A stretch of DNA of 64,000 nt from Selenomonadales bacterium 4137-cl (GTDB lineage Bacteria > Bacillota > Negativicutes > Sporomusales > UBA7701). The stretch covers positions 2,826,501 through 2,890,500 of the forward strand of contig JAUOZS010000001.1 of NCBI GenBank assembly GCA_032334055.1. Reading direction: 5' to 3'. The notes below the pieces were generated by a model that saw only the letters and a program-made list of their open reading frames with translations, was not told the origin of the DNA and searched no databases. Each line of letters starts with the position of its first letter. Positions within the stretch are counted from its first letter, which is position 1. Both the position numbers and the translations under genes were made by a program. Positions 53,651 to 62,008 of this stretch are shown in pieces.

Positions 53651-54236
53651 GATTGATCACTTCCTTAAACAAAGCAGGCGGCAATATCTTCACCGCGCTG
53701 GCGGTCAGTATCGTCACTTTGCCGACGCTCGCCCTGACGTCTTCGACCGTATTGTTTACTTCCGGTCCGGCAATATCTGTTTTGTTGACGATTATCAGGT
53801 CGCTGTCCTGCACCTGGGACAGCAGAAGCGGTTCAAGCACTTGCTTAAGTTCCGCCCAGCGCCCGGCGTCAACGACGGTGATCGTCTTGCATTTCGAGCC
53901 GCTGGTGTTGTATTGGCGGATTAGCCTGGCCACATTGCCCGGTATAGCCAAGCCGGTCATTTCGATAATCAGCCAGTCTGGGTTGAGGGTTTCGGCTATT
54001 TCTTTGACCGCAGCAACCAAATCGCCGGTTATCTGACAACAGACACAGCCGCCGAACAGTGGCTTGACCGTAAGCCCGCTTGCAGCAAGAAGTTTATCGT
54101 CGACACCCTCTTCACCTATTTCATTTTCGATGATGGCGACCGTTTCCCCGCCTGCAGCGGTAATCTGTCTGGCCAACTGCAGTATTATCGATGTCTTTCC
54201 CGACCCTAGGAAGCCGCCGAACAGAAGTATGCGCAT
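53643..54236 (-). CDS. CobW/UreG-like metal-insertion GTPase
   Basis: 197 aa G3E GTPase with P-loop GFLGSGKTS (residues 7-15), ENEIGEEGVDD, the metal-binding GGCVCCQ (CxCC, about residues 64-70), IIEMTGLAIPG and the NKTD guanine motif. Only the GTPase domain is present; the usual CobW C-terminal domain is missing, so it is short for the family. Likely delivers a metal (zinc for the UroD-type methyltransferase, or cobalt/cobalamin). Start 54236 follows GAGGGAAG. Confidence 0.88.
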   Translation of the reverse strand: MRILLFGGFLGSGKTSIILQLARQITAAGGETVAIIENEIGEEGVDDKLLAASGLTVKPLFGGCVCCQITGDLVAAVKEIAETLNPDWLIIEMTGLAIPGNVARLIRQYNTSGSKCKTITVVDAGRWAELKQVLEPLLLSQVQDSDLIIVNKTDIAGPEVNNTVEDVRASVGKVTILTASAVKILPPALFKEVINLE

Positions 54237-54274
54237 AATCTTCCCTCGCTTTGTTTCGCTGGGTGCCTGAGCAG

Positions 54275-54336
54275 CAACGTGCCCCGGTCGTCGCAACGGC
54301 TCCGAGAATGTTCGTTACGCGATCGGGGCCACGTTG
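54275..54336 (-). terminator. Long intercistronic hairpin in the methyltransferase operon
   Basis: A 15- to 16-bp stem with one bulge (CAACGTGCCCCGGTCG at 54275-54290 against 54320-54336) and a 29-nt loop, between the UroD-type methyltransferase and the GTPase gene. No T run, so attenuation or mRNA processing is more likely than full termination. Confidence 0.5.
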
Positions 54337-54372
54337 TCTTATGGCGATTGCTTATAGGCCTTTTAAACCCGC

Positions 54373-55509
54373 CTAATTATAGCGCCCGTATTTTTCGACG
54401 GCGTCGAAAAATGCCTTGACGTTTTCGTGCCTGGCGTTCATGGGCAGGTTGCAGCCCGAGGAATACATCAGGCCTTCGCCGTTCTTGAATGTGCCGATTA
54501 GTTTTTTGGCGTACTCGTCAAGCTCGCTGGCCGAGGCGACGGTGAACAGGGCTGCCGGCACGTCTCCCTTGATGCAGCAGTGGCCTTTCAGGATATCGTA
54601 GGCTTTGAAGATATCCGTGGCGCCATCGAGCTCAAGGACGAATTTGCCTTTGGGCAGTTCAAGGAAGAACTCTAGATTTTTCGTCCAGTCGGCGTCACAG
54701 TGCAGGATCGGCACGATATCTTTCTCCGCCAGCTTCTCCACCAGAGTTTTCATGTACGGACCGACAAACCGGTCAAAGTGTTTCTTGGAGATGAATTGTC
54801 CCGCGCCGCGGACCGCCCCGACGAAGACCCGATTGATGCCGAGCATTTTCGTTACCGCTTCGCAGCCGGCAATGGTGGCGTTGTTTACTATCGGCAGCAG
54901 TTCGTCGAGCTGGTCGCCTATCTGGAACATGTCTTTATAGAATTTGTCTATGGAACGCATCATGGAAAAGTTGTCAAAAGGCACTACTCCCATGATCGCT
55001 CCCCAGGTCAGACTCTGTCCGCGGCGAAGGGTGCGCTCGATTTCATCCTGGCGAAGTTTGGCCATTTCTTTCTGGGCAGCCGTTACTTCCTCGCGGCTCG
55101 CCTGATGCGCCCGCTCCAGGAATACCAGCCGATATTCCATAAACCCTTTGTCTTTGAGGATGGCGTAATCATCCCGGGTCATAGCCTCATACTCGATGAT
55201 CTGGTACTGGGCGTTGTCGTCCAGTTCCGTCCCCGGCATTCTGAGCCGGCCCGGACCGCACTTCTGGCCGACAGGCGCATAACGGCCGTGTAGCATGTAT
55301 GCGTTACTATCCCACACCGGGAATGCCTGCCACACTTTTTCGGTGGCATCCATGGCTTTTTCCCAGTCCCACATATACTCTTTGTTGGTGATGCCGGCAA
55401 ATTGCCCGGCATACTGCTCGATGATGGGAGCGCATACCACTCTGTCCACCGGCTTAAGCTCGATGGTGGCGACGAGCCGTTCTTCAGCTGTCATGGCATC
55501 TCTAGCCAT
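54373..55509 (-). CDS. UroD-family corrinoid methyltransferase (MT-I candidate)
   Basis: 378 aa TIM barrel of the uroporphyrinogen decarboxylase superfamily (AEERLVATIELKPVDRVVCAPIIEQYA; ILHCDADWTKNLEFFLELPKGKFVLELDGATDIFKAYDILKGHCCIKGDVPAALFTVAS; SSGCNLPMNARHENVKAF). In methyltransferase relatives a His-x-Cys-like zinc site (H-C-D and the late Cys) activates the substrate. It would demethylate a methoxylated aromatic or other methyl donor and methylate the corrinoid protein. The gene abuts the corrinoid protein gene with no gap. The donor is unknown. Confidence 0.85.
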   Translation of the reverse strand: MARDAMTAEERLVATIELKPVDRVVCAPIIEQYAGQFAGITNKEYMWDWEKAMDATEKVWQAFPVWDSNAYMLHGRYAPVGQKCGPGRLRMPGTELDDNAQYQIIEYEAMTRDDYAILKDKGFMEYRLVFLERAHQASREEVTAAQKEMAKLRQDEIERTLRRGQSLTWGAIMGVVPFDNFSMMRSIDKFYKDMFQIGDQLDELLPIVNNATIAGCEAVTKMLGINRVFVGAVRGAGQFISKKHFDRFVGPYMKTLVEKLAEKDIVPILHCDADWTKNLEFFLELPKGKFVLELDGATDIFKAYDILKGHCCIKGDVPAALFTVASASELDEYAKKLIGTFKNGEGLMYSSGCNLPMNARHENVKAFFDAVEKYGRYN

Positions 55510-56139
55510 TTAACACACCCCCGCTATTTTCCTGCAGGCTTCCACTGCCTCGTACGCGCTTTTGCAGACCCCGTCCGCGCCGACATACTTCCCGACATGA
55601 TCGTCGACCGGCCCACCGCCCACCAGCACTACTGCGCCGCTGTCCGCAGCTTTGACGGCCGCTACCGTTTCCTTCATGATGTCAAAGGCGGTGGTGAGAA
55701 GGCAGCACATACCGACGACCTGCGGCTTGTGCTGCTTAACGGCCTCCACAAAAGTCGCTACAGGCACGTCGACGCCCAGATCAACAACCTTGAAGCCATT
55801 ACAGCTGAGTATGGTAGAAACGATATTTTTCCCGATATCATGGATGTCGTCCTTGACAGTTCCCAGAACCATAGTCCCGACGGTTTTCATCTCTCCCCCC
55901 TCGGTCAGGGCGGAATTCAGCAGCGCGGCCGCACCGCTGAATACGTCGGCCGACATAATCAGCTCCGACAGGTAATAATCGCCGGCTTCGTATAACTTGC
56001 CGACCCCCTCCATGCCTTTCTGCAGCTGGGCCAGGGTCTCCATTGCCGGAATGCCTGCGGCAAGCTGGGCTTTTACTTCCTCCAGCACCGCATCTTCTTC
56101 GAGCTCGGTCATAACCTTGACAAGATCATATTTCCCCAT
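55510..56139 (-). CDS. Methyltransferase corrinoid protein (B12-binding)
   Basis: 209 aa. A helical cap (about residues 1-85) precedes a Rossmann cobalamin domain with the DxHxxG motif (GTVKDDIHDIGKNIVSTIL, His near residue 105), followed by SCNGFKVVDLGVDVPVATFVEAVKQHKPQVVGM and VLVGGGPV. It shuttles the methyl group between the UroD-type methyltransferase and the THF methyltransferase. Closest in build to MtaC/MttC-like proteins. Confidence 0.93.
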   Translation of the reverse strand: MGKYDLVKVMTELEEDAVLEEVKAQLAAGIPAMETLAQLQKGMEGVGKLYEAGDYYLSELIMSADVFSGAAALLNSALTEGGEMKTVGTMVLGTVKDDIHDIGKNIVSTILSCNGFKVVDLGVDVPVATFVEAVKQHKPQVVGMCCLLTTAFDIMKETVAAVKAADSGAVVLVGGGPVDDHVGKYVGADGVCKSAYEAVEACRKIAGVC

Positions 56140-56190
56140 GCTGTCGCCTCCTGTTATTCTAATAAGACTTTTCTAAACGCTGTCGGAATG

Positions 56191-56991
56191 CTATTCGTAC
56201 AAGCCCTTGCGGTGTGCTTTGAGAAATTGGGTGCAATATTTGTCCTGCCCGAGAAGCGCCCGGGACGCGTACACCAGTCCCATCATGGCCTTGTCGGTCG
56301 GGTTGAGTATATAGCCGTCCATCCCCGCCGTCATCGTCTGGACGACGAACAGGCGATTCAACACCGCGCGATTGGGCAGACCGTAAGAAATATTGCTTAA
56401 CCCGCAGGTGAAATGCACCGCGGGAAACCGTTCTTTTATCAATCTGATCGCGTCGAGAACTTCCCGGCCGTGTTTGTCGTTGGTACTCAGAGGCTTGATC
56501 AGCGGATCGAGATAAATGTCGTCCTGCGCGACGCCGTCTTTTTCGAGAGCCTCGACCAGGTTTGTGGCGATCCGCAGCCGATCTTCGGCCGTAGCCGGCA
56601 TCCCCGCATCTTCGATACATAAAGCGACAATCTTCGCCGCGAATTCTTTTACCAGAGGAATCACGGCGTTATACCGTTTTTCCTCGGCGCTGATGGAATT
56701 CACCATCGGCTTATAACCCGGTTTCAACAGGCTGAGCCCAGTTCGCAGGGCGGCCTCGTCAGGGCTGTCGATGCACAGCGGCGTGTCAACCGCCTGCTGA
56801 ACGGTGTCGACCAGCCACGACATTATTTCGATCTCCTGCCCGACCATATTCCCGCAGTTTACATCAAGGTAATTGGCGCCGGCGGCCGCCTGTTGGCAGG
56901 CAACTTCCTGAATATACCCGGCGTTGCGCGTTTCCACTGCTTCCCTGATTGCTTTGCGGCTTGTGTTGATGAGTTCTCCGATGATTAGCAT
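56191..56991 (-). CDS. Methyltetrahydrofolate:corrinoid methyltransferase (MT-II, AcsE/MtgA-like)
   Basis: 266 aa dihydropteroate synthase-like TIM barrel: ELINTSRKAIREAVETRN, GANYLDVNCGNMVGQEIEIMSWLV, PLCIDSPDEAALRTGL, NSISAEEKRYNAVIPLV and FTCGLSNISYGLPNRAVLNR, the pterin-binding pattern. It moves a methyl group from the corrinoid protein to THF, or the reverse. GGAGGG lies 6 nt before the ATG. First gene of the methyltransferase operon; the sigma-54 activator is divergent from it. Confidence 0.92.
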   Translation of the reverse strand: MLIIGELINTSRKAIREAVETRNAGYIQEVACQQAAAGANYLDVNCGNMVGQEIEIMSWLVDTVQQAVDTPLCIDSPDEAALRTGLSLLKPGYKPMVNSISAEEKRYNAVIPLVKEFAAKIVALCIEDAGMPATAEDRLRIATNLVEALEKDGVAQDDIYLDPLIKPLSTNDKHGREVLDAIRLIKERFPAVHFTCGLSNISYGLPNRAVLNRLFVVQTMTAGMDGYILNPTDKAMMGLVYASRALLGQDKYCTQFLKAHRKGLYE

Positions 56992-57154
56992 TCAATCCCT
57001 CCTTTATAGTAGAGCAGCGACGTTGCCGGGTAAAAGGTTTCCAGAGATGTTAGTGCCAGACCCGGCGAAAATGATATCGTTTTCTGGAATTTCCACCCCC
57101 ATTCAGTTGCCATTCGCGAGCCTCCCGGCGGTATCTTTTTTGCATCAATCAACT

Positions 57155-57182
57155 GGCAGGAAAATATCGGCAGGAAAAATCG
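57155..57182. repeat. 14-bp-spaced direct repeats upstream of the methyltransferase operon
   Basis: GGCAGGAAAA occurs at 57155 and again at 57169, between the divergent MT-II gene and the sigma-54 activator. Could be an upstream activator site. A weak -24/-12-like match on the minus strand (57013-57028, GG and GC 10 bp apart) lies very close to the MT-II ribosome site. Confidence 0.35.
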
Positions 57183-57258
57183 CCAAGGAGGTATAATTAT
57201 TTATTGTATTTTTAGAACCTTCTTTCTTTTCTCGATGCAGGCAAGAGGAGTTGACGAA

Positions 57259-58671
57259 ATGAGTAACATTGAGAGACAGAAAAAGGATAATTCCTTAAAT
57301 ATTAAAAACCTTTCCCTTTTGTTCGAAAAGTTTCCCAACCCCATCTTTGTAACCGATGTAAAGGGAAATATCCTGATTTCCAATTCGACTGCAGCTATGA
57401 CCATGGGAATAACCCTGGATCAATTTCTAAAATCAAATGTTAACGATCTGGTCCATAAAAATTACTACGACAAGTCGTACACGTTGGAAGCGGCGGAGAA
57501 GAAGCGTCCTATTCGCGGCCCGCTGACGACCGCTTTGGGCATTACCATGATATCGTCGAGCACGCCGGTGCTCGATGATGACGGCGAAGTGATCCTGGTG
57601 CTCACGACCGGCTATCCCAAAGGGATCAACCCCAAAATTGCCGACAGCGATGAACGGGGGTTTACGTCAAGACGCAAGCGGGAAATTGAATATCTGCGCA
57701 GTCGCGTCTTCGACAAAACCGAGGTTGTCGCCGAAAGCCCTTTAATGAGGCAGGTCCTCCTCATGGCCCACAAGATTGCCCAGACCGACAGTTCCGTGCT
57801 GTTGACGGGAGAGTCGGGTTCCGGCAAGGAAGTGCTGGCCAAGTATATCCACCGCCATAGCAAAAGATCGCTTGAAGCGTTTCTCGCCGTCAATTGCGCA
57901 GCATTCCCGGAGCCTCTGGTCGAATCGGAATTGTTCGGCTACGAAAAGGGCGCTTTCACCGGCGCCAGAGCCGACGGAAAAATGGGCTTGTTTGAAGCTG
58001 CGCATCGCGGCACTTTATTTCTGGACGAGATTGCCGAACTGCCCCTTGCCCTGCAGTCCAAACTGCTCCGCGTGCTGGAAACGGGCGAAGTCCGGCGAAT
58101 AGGGAGCAATGTAGGCCGCAGGATCGATTTCCGCCTGATCGCCGCCACCAATAAGAATCTTGAGCATATGACCGAGCAGGGAACCTTCCGTAAAGACCTT
58201 TATTACCGGCTGAGCGTCATCCCGGTACAAATACCGTCGCTGAGGGATCGCCCGGAGGACATTGTCGCCCTTGCGGCCAAATTTTTAGCCGACTTTAACA
58301 AAAAATACGATGCCGATGTCGAGCTCGATGCCAATACCCTGGAAATCTTTAAGAAACAAAGCTGGCCGGGAAACGTGCGCGAGCTTAGAAATTTGATCGA
58401 GCGCAAAGTCATCTGCAGTTTGCACGATTATCCGGAGGACTGTCTTCAATCCGCGGCAACCGTCGATACGCAAGAGCAGCGCCAGGGTGATATCTTCAAA
58501 TATTTCGGCCTCAGCGGCACGCTGCGGGAAGTATTGTCAAAGGTCGAAAAGAAATATATCGATAGTGTTCTTGAAGCCTGCGGCGGGCGGATCGGCGAAG
58601 CCGCCAACCGTCTGGGCATCTACCGGACGGTCCTTTACCGGAAGCTCAAGGCTTTCGAGCAAAAGGAATAG
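57259..58671 (+). CDS. Sigma-54-dependent regulator with PAS domain
   Basis: 470 aa: a PAS sensor (about residues 15-125), AAA+ domain with Walker A (LLTGESGSGKEVLAKYIH), the sigma-54 contact loop (GYEKGAFTGARADGKMG) and Walker B (GTLFLDEIAEL), and a Fis-type HTH (GGRIGEAANRLGIYRTVLYRKL). The GAFTGA motif is intact, so it can activate sigma-54 promoters. Divergent from the methyltransferase operon, its likely target. Start 57259 follows AGAGGAG. Confidence 0.93.
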   Translation: MSNIERQKKDNSLNIKNLSLLFEKFPNPIFVTDVKGNILISNSTAAMTMGITLDQFLKSNVNDLVHKNYYDKSYTLEAAEKKRPIRGPLTTALGITMISSSTPVLDDDGEVILVLTTGYPKGINPKIADSDERGFTSRRKREIEYLRSRVFDKTEVVAESPLMRQVLLMAHKIAQTDSSVLLTGESGSGKEVLAKYIHRHSKRSLEAFLAVNCAAFPEPLVESELFGYEKGAFTGARADGKMGLFEAAHRGTLFLDEIAELPLALQSKLLRVLETGEVRRIGSNVGRRIDFRLIAATNKNLEHMTEQGTFRKDLYYRLSVIPVQIPSLRDRPEDIVALAAKFLADFNKKYDADVELDANTLEIFKKQSWPGNVRELRNLIERKVICSLHDYPEDCLQSAATVDTQEQRQGDIFKYFGLSGTLREVLSKVEKKYIDSVLEACGGRIGEAANRLGIYRTVLYRKLKAFEQKE

Positions 58672-58756
58672 CCCTGTAAATCGTCGTTTTTGATGCATCC
58701 GCCTTTTGCCCATCTTAGCCATAGAACGCTAGCCGGCAGGCCGACAGCGGAAGTAT

Positions 58757-58790
58757 TCGACAGGAGCCCGGAATTCCGGGCTCCTGTCGA
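58757..58790 (+). terminator. 34-bp perfect palindrome, probable terminator
   Basis: TCGACAGGAGCCCGGAA directly followed by its reverse complement, so a 15-bp stem with a tiny AATT loop. It lies 86 bp past the sigma-54 regulator stop codon; only a short T stretch follows. Confidence 0.6.
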
Positions 58791-58798
58791 TTTCCCGG

Positions 58799-58838
58799 AA
58801 AAACCCATCCCCCGCCCGGAACGCGGCGGGACTTTTTT
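58799..58838. terminator. Bidirectional terminator next to the porin gene
   Basis: CCCGCC / GGCGGG (58811-58830) with T6 on the plus strand (58833-58838) and T5 on the minus strand (58799-58803 read in reverse). It ends the minus-strand porin transcript. Confidence 0.75.
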
Positions 58839-60261
58839 AGAAGTAGTAGTCGAGCTTGGTCATGAAGGTGGTGTCAAGCCGGTTGCCGGTCAGAGACGGC
58901 GTGAGCGCCCGGTCCTTGACTTTGAAATCCTGCCACTCGAAGGACAGGATGACGTTCTTGTCGATTACCGTCTGGTATACCAGGTAGAGGGCCGTCAAGT
59001 TGTCGGTGCCGCGAAGGTACGGGCTGAATACCGGGCCGGGATATGCTACACCCGTGGTATCGAAGCCGCCGGCGCCACTCGGCAGTGCGCCCGCCATAGC
59101 GCTGCGGTAAATGATCGCCCAAGCGGCGTCATTTACCTTCTTCCGGTTAACCAGCTGGTAGGACGTGGGGTAATAGGCCATCGTCGCTCCCGGACCTGTG
59201 CCGTTGCTCAACTGGACCGACCAGGCACGCGGACTGGTCGGCAGGTTGCTGGTCGCGCCGTTAAGCTTGGAACCGACGAAATCGCCCAGCAGCGTCAGGC
59301 CGTTATCGATCTTCCACTTTACGGATATGTCATAACCGTTGGAGCTTCTGAAGTTTCCGGATTCGGCGATCATCGTGGCGCCAGCACCAAGGCCGCCGGT
59401 GCCAGGGATAGAGGCCCAGTAGTAGCCGGTGCCCAAACTGAATTTGTCGCTCACTTTGAAGGTCAGGTCGGCGGTGGTAATCTGATTGGCGCTGCCGGTG
59501 CCGGCAGAGCTCTTGATGTTGCCGGTGAAGGCGGTGAGTTTCGTGTTCGGGGTTATGGTCCGGTACAAGGTGAGTCCGTCTACCGCCATCGGTTTGCCGA
59601 GCAGGCCTTTGCCGATGAAATCGAGCGGTGTCCGGCCCAGCCGGATTTTATCGAACCCAAGCGCGTCTTTGTGGCTGATGTTGAAGATATCGAAGTAAGC
59701 GGTAGAACCAAACGACGTGTCGGTGTCGCCGATTTTGTTGCTATAGTTGGTCGTGAGACGACCTTCGATGCTGGTCTTCTCGTTGATCGTCCCGGCGAAT
59801 TTCAGCCGGATCCGAAAATCAGTCGAATCAGCCCCATGCAGTTTCTGGCCATTGGGGTATTTGGGGCTGTTGCTCAGCCAACGAAACCGGCTGTCGCCGC
59901 CGAGCAGCCAGGTGTTGGTTTTGGCTTCCACCTTGGCCATACGGGCGCCCATGCGGTTGAGCTCGCCGGCGAACTCGGCCGCCAGCTGGTCGATGAGCTT
60001 TTTCTGGGCTTCGTTGGCTTTGTCGAAGCGGTCGATGGCCTTTACGGTGGCAATGGCGAACTCGTAGCGGTTCATGAGCTTGTCGCCGCGGAAGGTGCCG
60101 TCGCCGTAGCCTTCGATTATTCCGGCCTTGGCCAGCTTGGCTACCGCGTCATAGGCCCAGTGCTTGGCAGGTACGTCGGTGAAGGTCTGGGCGGCAAACG
60201 CGGTGGTCGAGAGCGCGAAGGTAAATAGGGCGATAAGAACGATTGTCCACAATTTCCTCAC
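58837..60261 (-). CDS. OmpM-like outer-membrane porin with SLH domain
   Basis: 474 aa. Signal peptide ends at TTAFA-AQTF. One SLH domain follows (FTDVPAKHWAYDAVAKLAKAGIIEGYGDGTFRGDKLMNRYEFAIATVKAI), then a short coiled coil (about residues 70-105), then a beta-barrel of alternating strands ending in Phe (KLDYYF). This is the Negativicutes OmpM design, in which the SLH domain tethers the outer membrane to peptidoglycan polyamines. The GTG start at 60261 has AGGAGGG 6 nt upstream; the ATG at 60300 has none. Confidence 0.92.
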   Translation of the reverse strand: MRKLWTIVLIALFTFALSTTAFAAQTFTDVPAKHWAYDAVAKLAKAGIIEGYGDGTFRGDKLMNRYEFAIATVKAIDRFDKANEAQKKLIDQLAAEFAGELNRMGARMAKVEAKTNTWLLGGDSRFRWLSNSPKYPNGQKLHGADSTDFRIRLKFAGTINEKTSIEGRLTTNYSNKIGDTDTSFGSTAYFDIFNISHKDALGFDKIRLGRTPLDFIGKGLLGKPMAVDGLTLYRTITPNTKLTAFTGNIKSSAGTGSANQITTADLTFKVSDKFSLGTGYYWASIPGTGGLGAGATMIAESGNFRSSNGYDISVKWKIDNGLTLLGDFVGSKLNGATSNLPTSPRAWSVQLSNGTGPGATMAYYPTSYQLVNRKKVNDAAWAIIYRSAMAGALPSGAGGFDTTGVAYPGPVFSPYLRGTDNLTALYLVYQTVIDKNVILSFEWQDFKVKDRALTPSLTGNRLDTTFMTKLDYYF

Positions 60262-60370
60262 GTTTTTCCCTCCTGATGTAGAGTAACGGCTGTTTTCCAT
60301 GCTAGCTGATCTTCCGGCCCGGCATCCCCCCTATTCGCATATGCTCCCCGTGCCCTAGTGTCCAAGTTTC

Positions 60371-61663
60371 CTAGGCTTTGACGCTGGGAGCGCTTTCGCT
60401 GGCGCTGGGCGCTTTAGGCATGGTGGTGAATATTAACAGGACGATACCGAGTACGCCCATAGCCACATTGAGATAAAAGGCTTCGTTGTAGCCTTTGAAT
60501 ACGTCGAACAGCCTGCCGCCGACAAGGCCGGCGCCGGATACGAGGACGGCGCTGATAGCCAGTAGGTTGCCGTTGAGTTTGGGGAAGGCAGCCGGGCCGA
60601 AGAAATGGCCGAGCATAGTCTGCTGGGCGACGAAACACCAGCCGAACCCGGCGCCGTAGCACGCGGCGGCTATGTAAACCAGCATGAGGGTCGACGGACT
60701 GGCCTTGATAGCCAGGAAGGAGCCGACAAAGTAGCAGCATAACCCAAGCATCATGACGAAGCGGGCGGGGATCCGGTCCATCAGCCAGCCGCTGATGAGC
60801 CGGCCTGCGATGCCGCCCATGGTGAAGATGCCCATGGCAAAGGCGGCGTCGGCGGGATTGACGCCTTTGCCGCGAAGGTGCATAATCCAGTGGGCGGTGA
60901 AGAAAAAGAAGGGCCATTGACTACAGGCCGCCGCCAGAACAGTAAACCAGTAGGCAGCGGTTTTGTATGCCTCGGCCGGTGTCCAGGCGTACTTGGTGTA
61001 GAGCGGGTTGGCGGCCGCCGCCGCTTTTTCGGCTTCGGTCGCTTCCCGGCCGTCGGGTATCTGGCCGTAGTCCTGCGGCCGTTCCTTGATGAACATGAAA
61101 GCGATTATTCCGGCGATGACACAGGCGCCGGTAACGCAAAGCCAGGCCAGACGCCAGTTGCCGCCGGTAGCTGCGATGAACTTGTTTATGGCCGGCGAGG
61201 CGATGAAGCCGGCAAAGCCAGAAGCGGTCATGGCGATAGCCATCGCCCGGCCGCGATACCTGACGAACCAGCGGGTAACCGTGGTCGCCAGCGGCAGCAT
61301 CGTGCCCATGGCCATGCCAAAGCCATTCAGGACACCGAAACCGATAAGGTAGTGCCAGGGCTGGGTGGCCACCTGAGACAGCCATACGGTACCAATCACC
61401 AGAACCACCGCGCCCATGGCGAAGGTTTTTCTGATTCCGTATTTCAGGACCGCCATTCCGGCGGGGATAGCGCCCAGACCGACGAATAGGTTGGTCAGCG
61501 AGAAGCCCGCGCCATAAGTCATACGGTCCATCGGGATATCTTTGATCATGAACGAATTTATGACGGCTCCGCCGTATAGCGGGAAACCCAGATTGATGAG
61601 ATAGATAACCCATAACACAGCGACCATGTACCAACCGTAGAATTTCTGCTCGTTGTTACCCAT
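60371..61663 (-). CDS. MFS transporter, OFA/monocarboxylate-porter type
   Basis: 430 aa, 12 helices. WYMVAVLWVIYLINLGFPLYGGAVINSFMIKDIPMDRMTYGAGFSLTNLFVG and TRWFVRYRGRAMAIAMTASGFAGFIASP are typical of the OFA/MCT branch. It lies downstream of fixX on the same strand (54-bp gap) and may be the last gene of that operon, importing the acid whose acyl-CoA or 2-hydroxyacid oxidation feeds the ETF. Substrate unknown. Confidence 0.82.
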   Translation of the reverse strand: MGNNEQKFYGWYMVAVLWVIYLINLGFPLYGGAVINSFMIKDIPMDRMTYGAGFSLTNLFVGLGAIPAGMAVLKYGIRKTFAMGAVVLVIGTVWLSQVATQPWHYLIGFGVLNGFGMAMGTMLPLATTVTRWFVRYRGRAMAIAMTASGFAGFIASPAINKFIAATGGNWRLAWLCVTGACVIAGIIAFMFIKERPQDYGQIPDGREATEAEKAAAAANPLYTKYAWTPAEAYKTAAYWFTVLAAACSQWPFFFFTAHWIMHLRGKGVNPADAAFAMGIFTMGGIAGRLISGWLMDRIPARFVMMLGLCCYFVGSFLAIKASPSTLMLVYIAAACYGAGFGWCFVAQQTMLGHFFGPAAFPKLNGNLLAISAVLVSGAGLVGGRLFDVFKGYNEAFYLNVAMGVLGIVLLIFTTMPKAPSASESAPSVKA

Positions 61664-61717
61664 TTGCAGCCTCCTTTTTTGTCCTAAACGTCAGGATACT
61701 CAACCGGAAGCACTCGG

Positions 61718-62008
61718 TTAACCGTACCTGAAGGCGACCCCGAAAGTCCCCCGCGGGTAATTCCAGCTCGTTATGCCTTTGTTCTTGCACATAACCCGGC
61801 AGGTACCGCACTCCAGGCATCCCGCATAGTCGAAGTTGATCTCCCCTCCCTTCAGGGTGTAGAGTACGGCCGGACAGACCACCAGGCACGGCTTTTCTTG
61901 ACATTTGGCGCATATCGATTTGTCGAGAACGATATGCGGATGGCCTTCGTCGACGGCGAATTTGTTGAGCCCCAGGAGCTCCTCGGCGCTTTGCCTCTTG
62001 ATCGTCAT
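61718..62008 (-). CDS. fixX: FixX ferredoxin-like protein
   Basis: 96 aa with two Cys clusters, CAKCQEKPCLVVCP and CLECGTCRVMC. Members accept electrons from FixC and pass them to quinone or ferredoxin. It overlaps fixC by 4 bp. Confidence 0.93.
   Translation of the reverse strand: MTIKRQSAEELLGLNKFAVDEGHPHIVLDKSICAKCQEKPCLVVCPAVLYTLKGGEINFDYAGCLECGTCRVMCKNKGITSWNYPRGTFGVAFRYG

Noticed and set aside
57049..57060. TGGCAC on the minus strand as a sigma-54 -24 element
   Set aside because: No GC dinucleotide at the required 10-bp distance, so the -12 element is missing.
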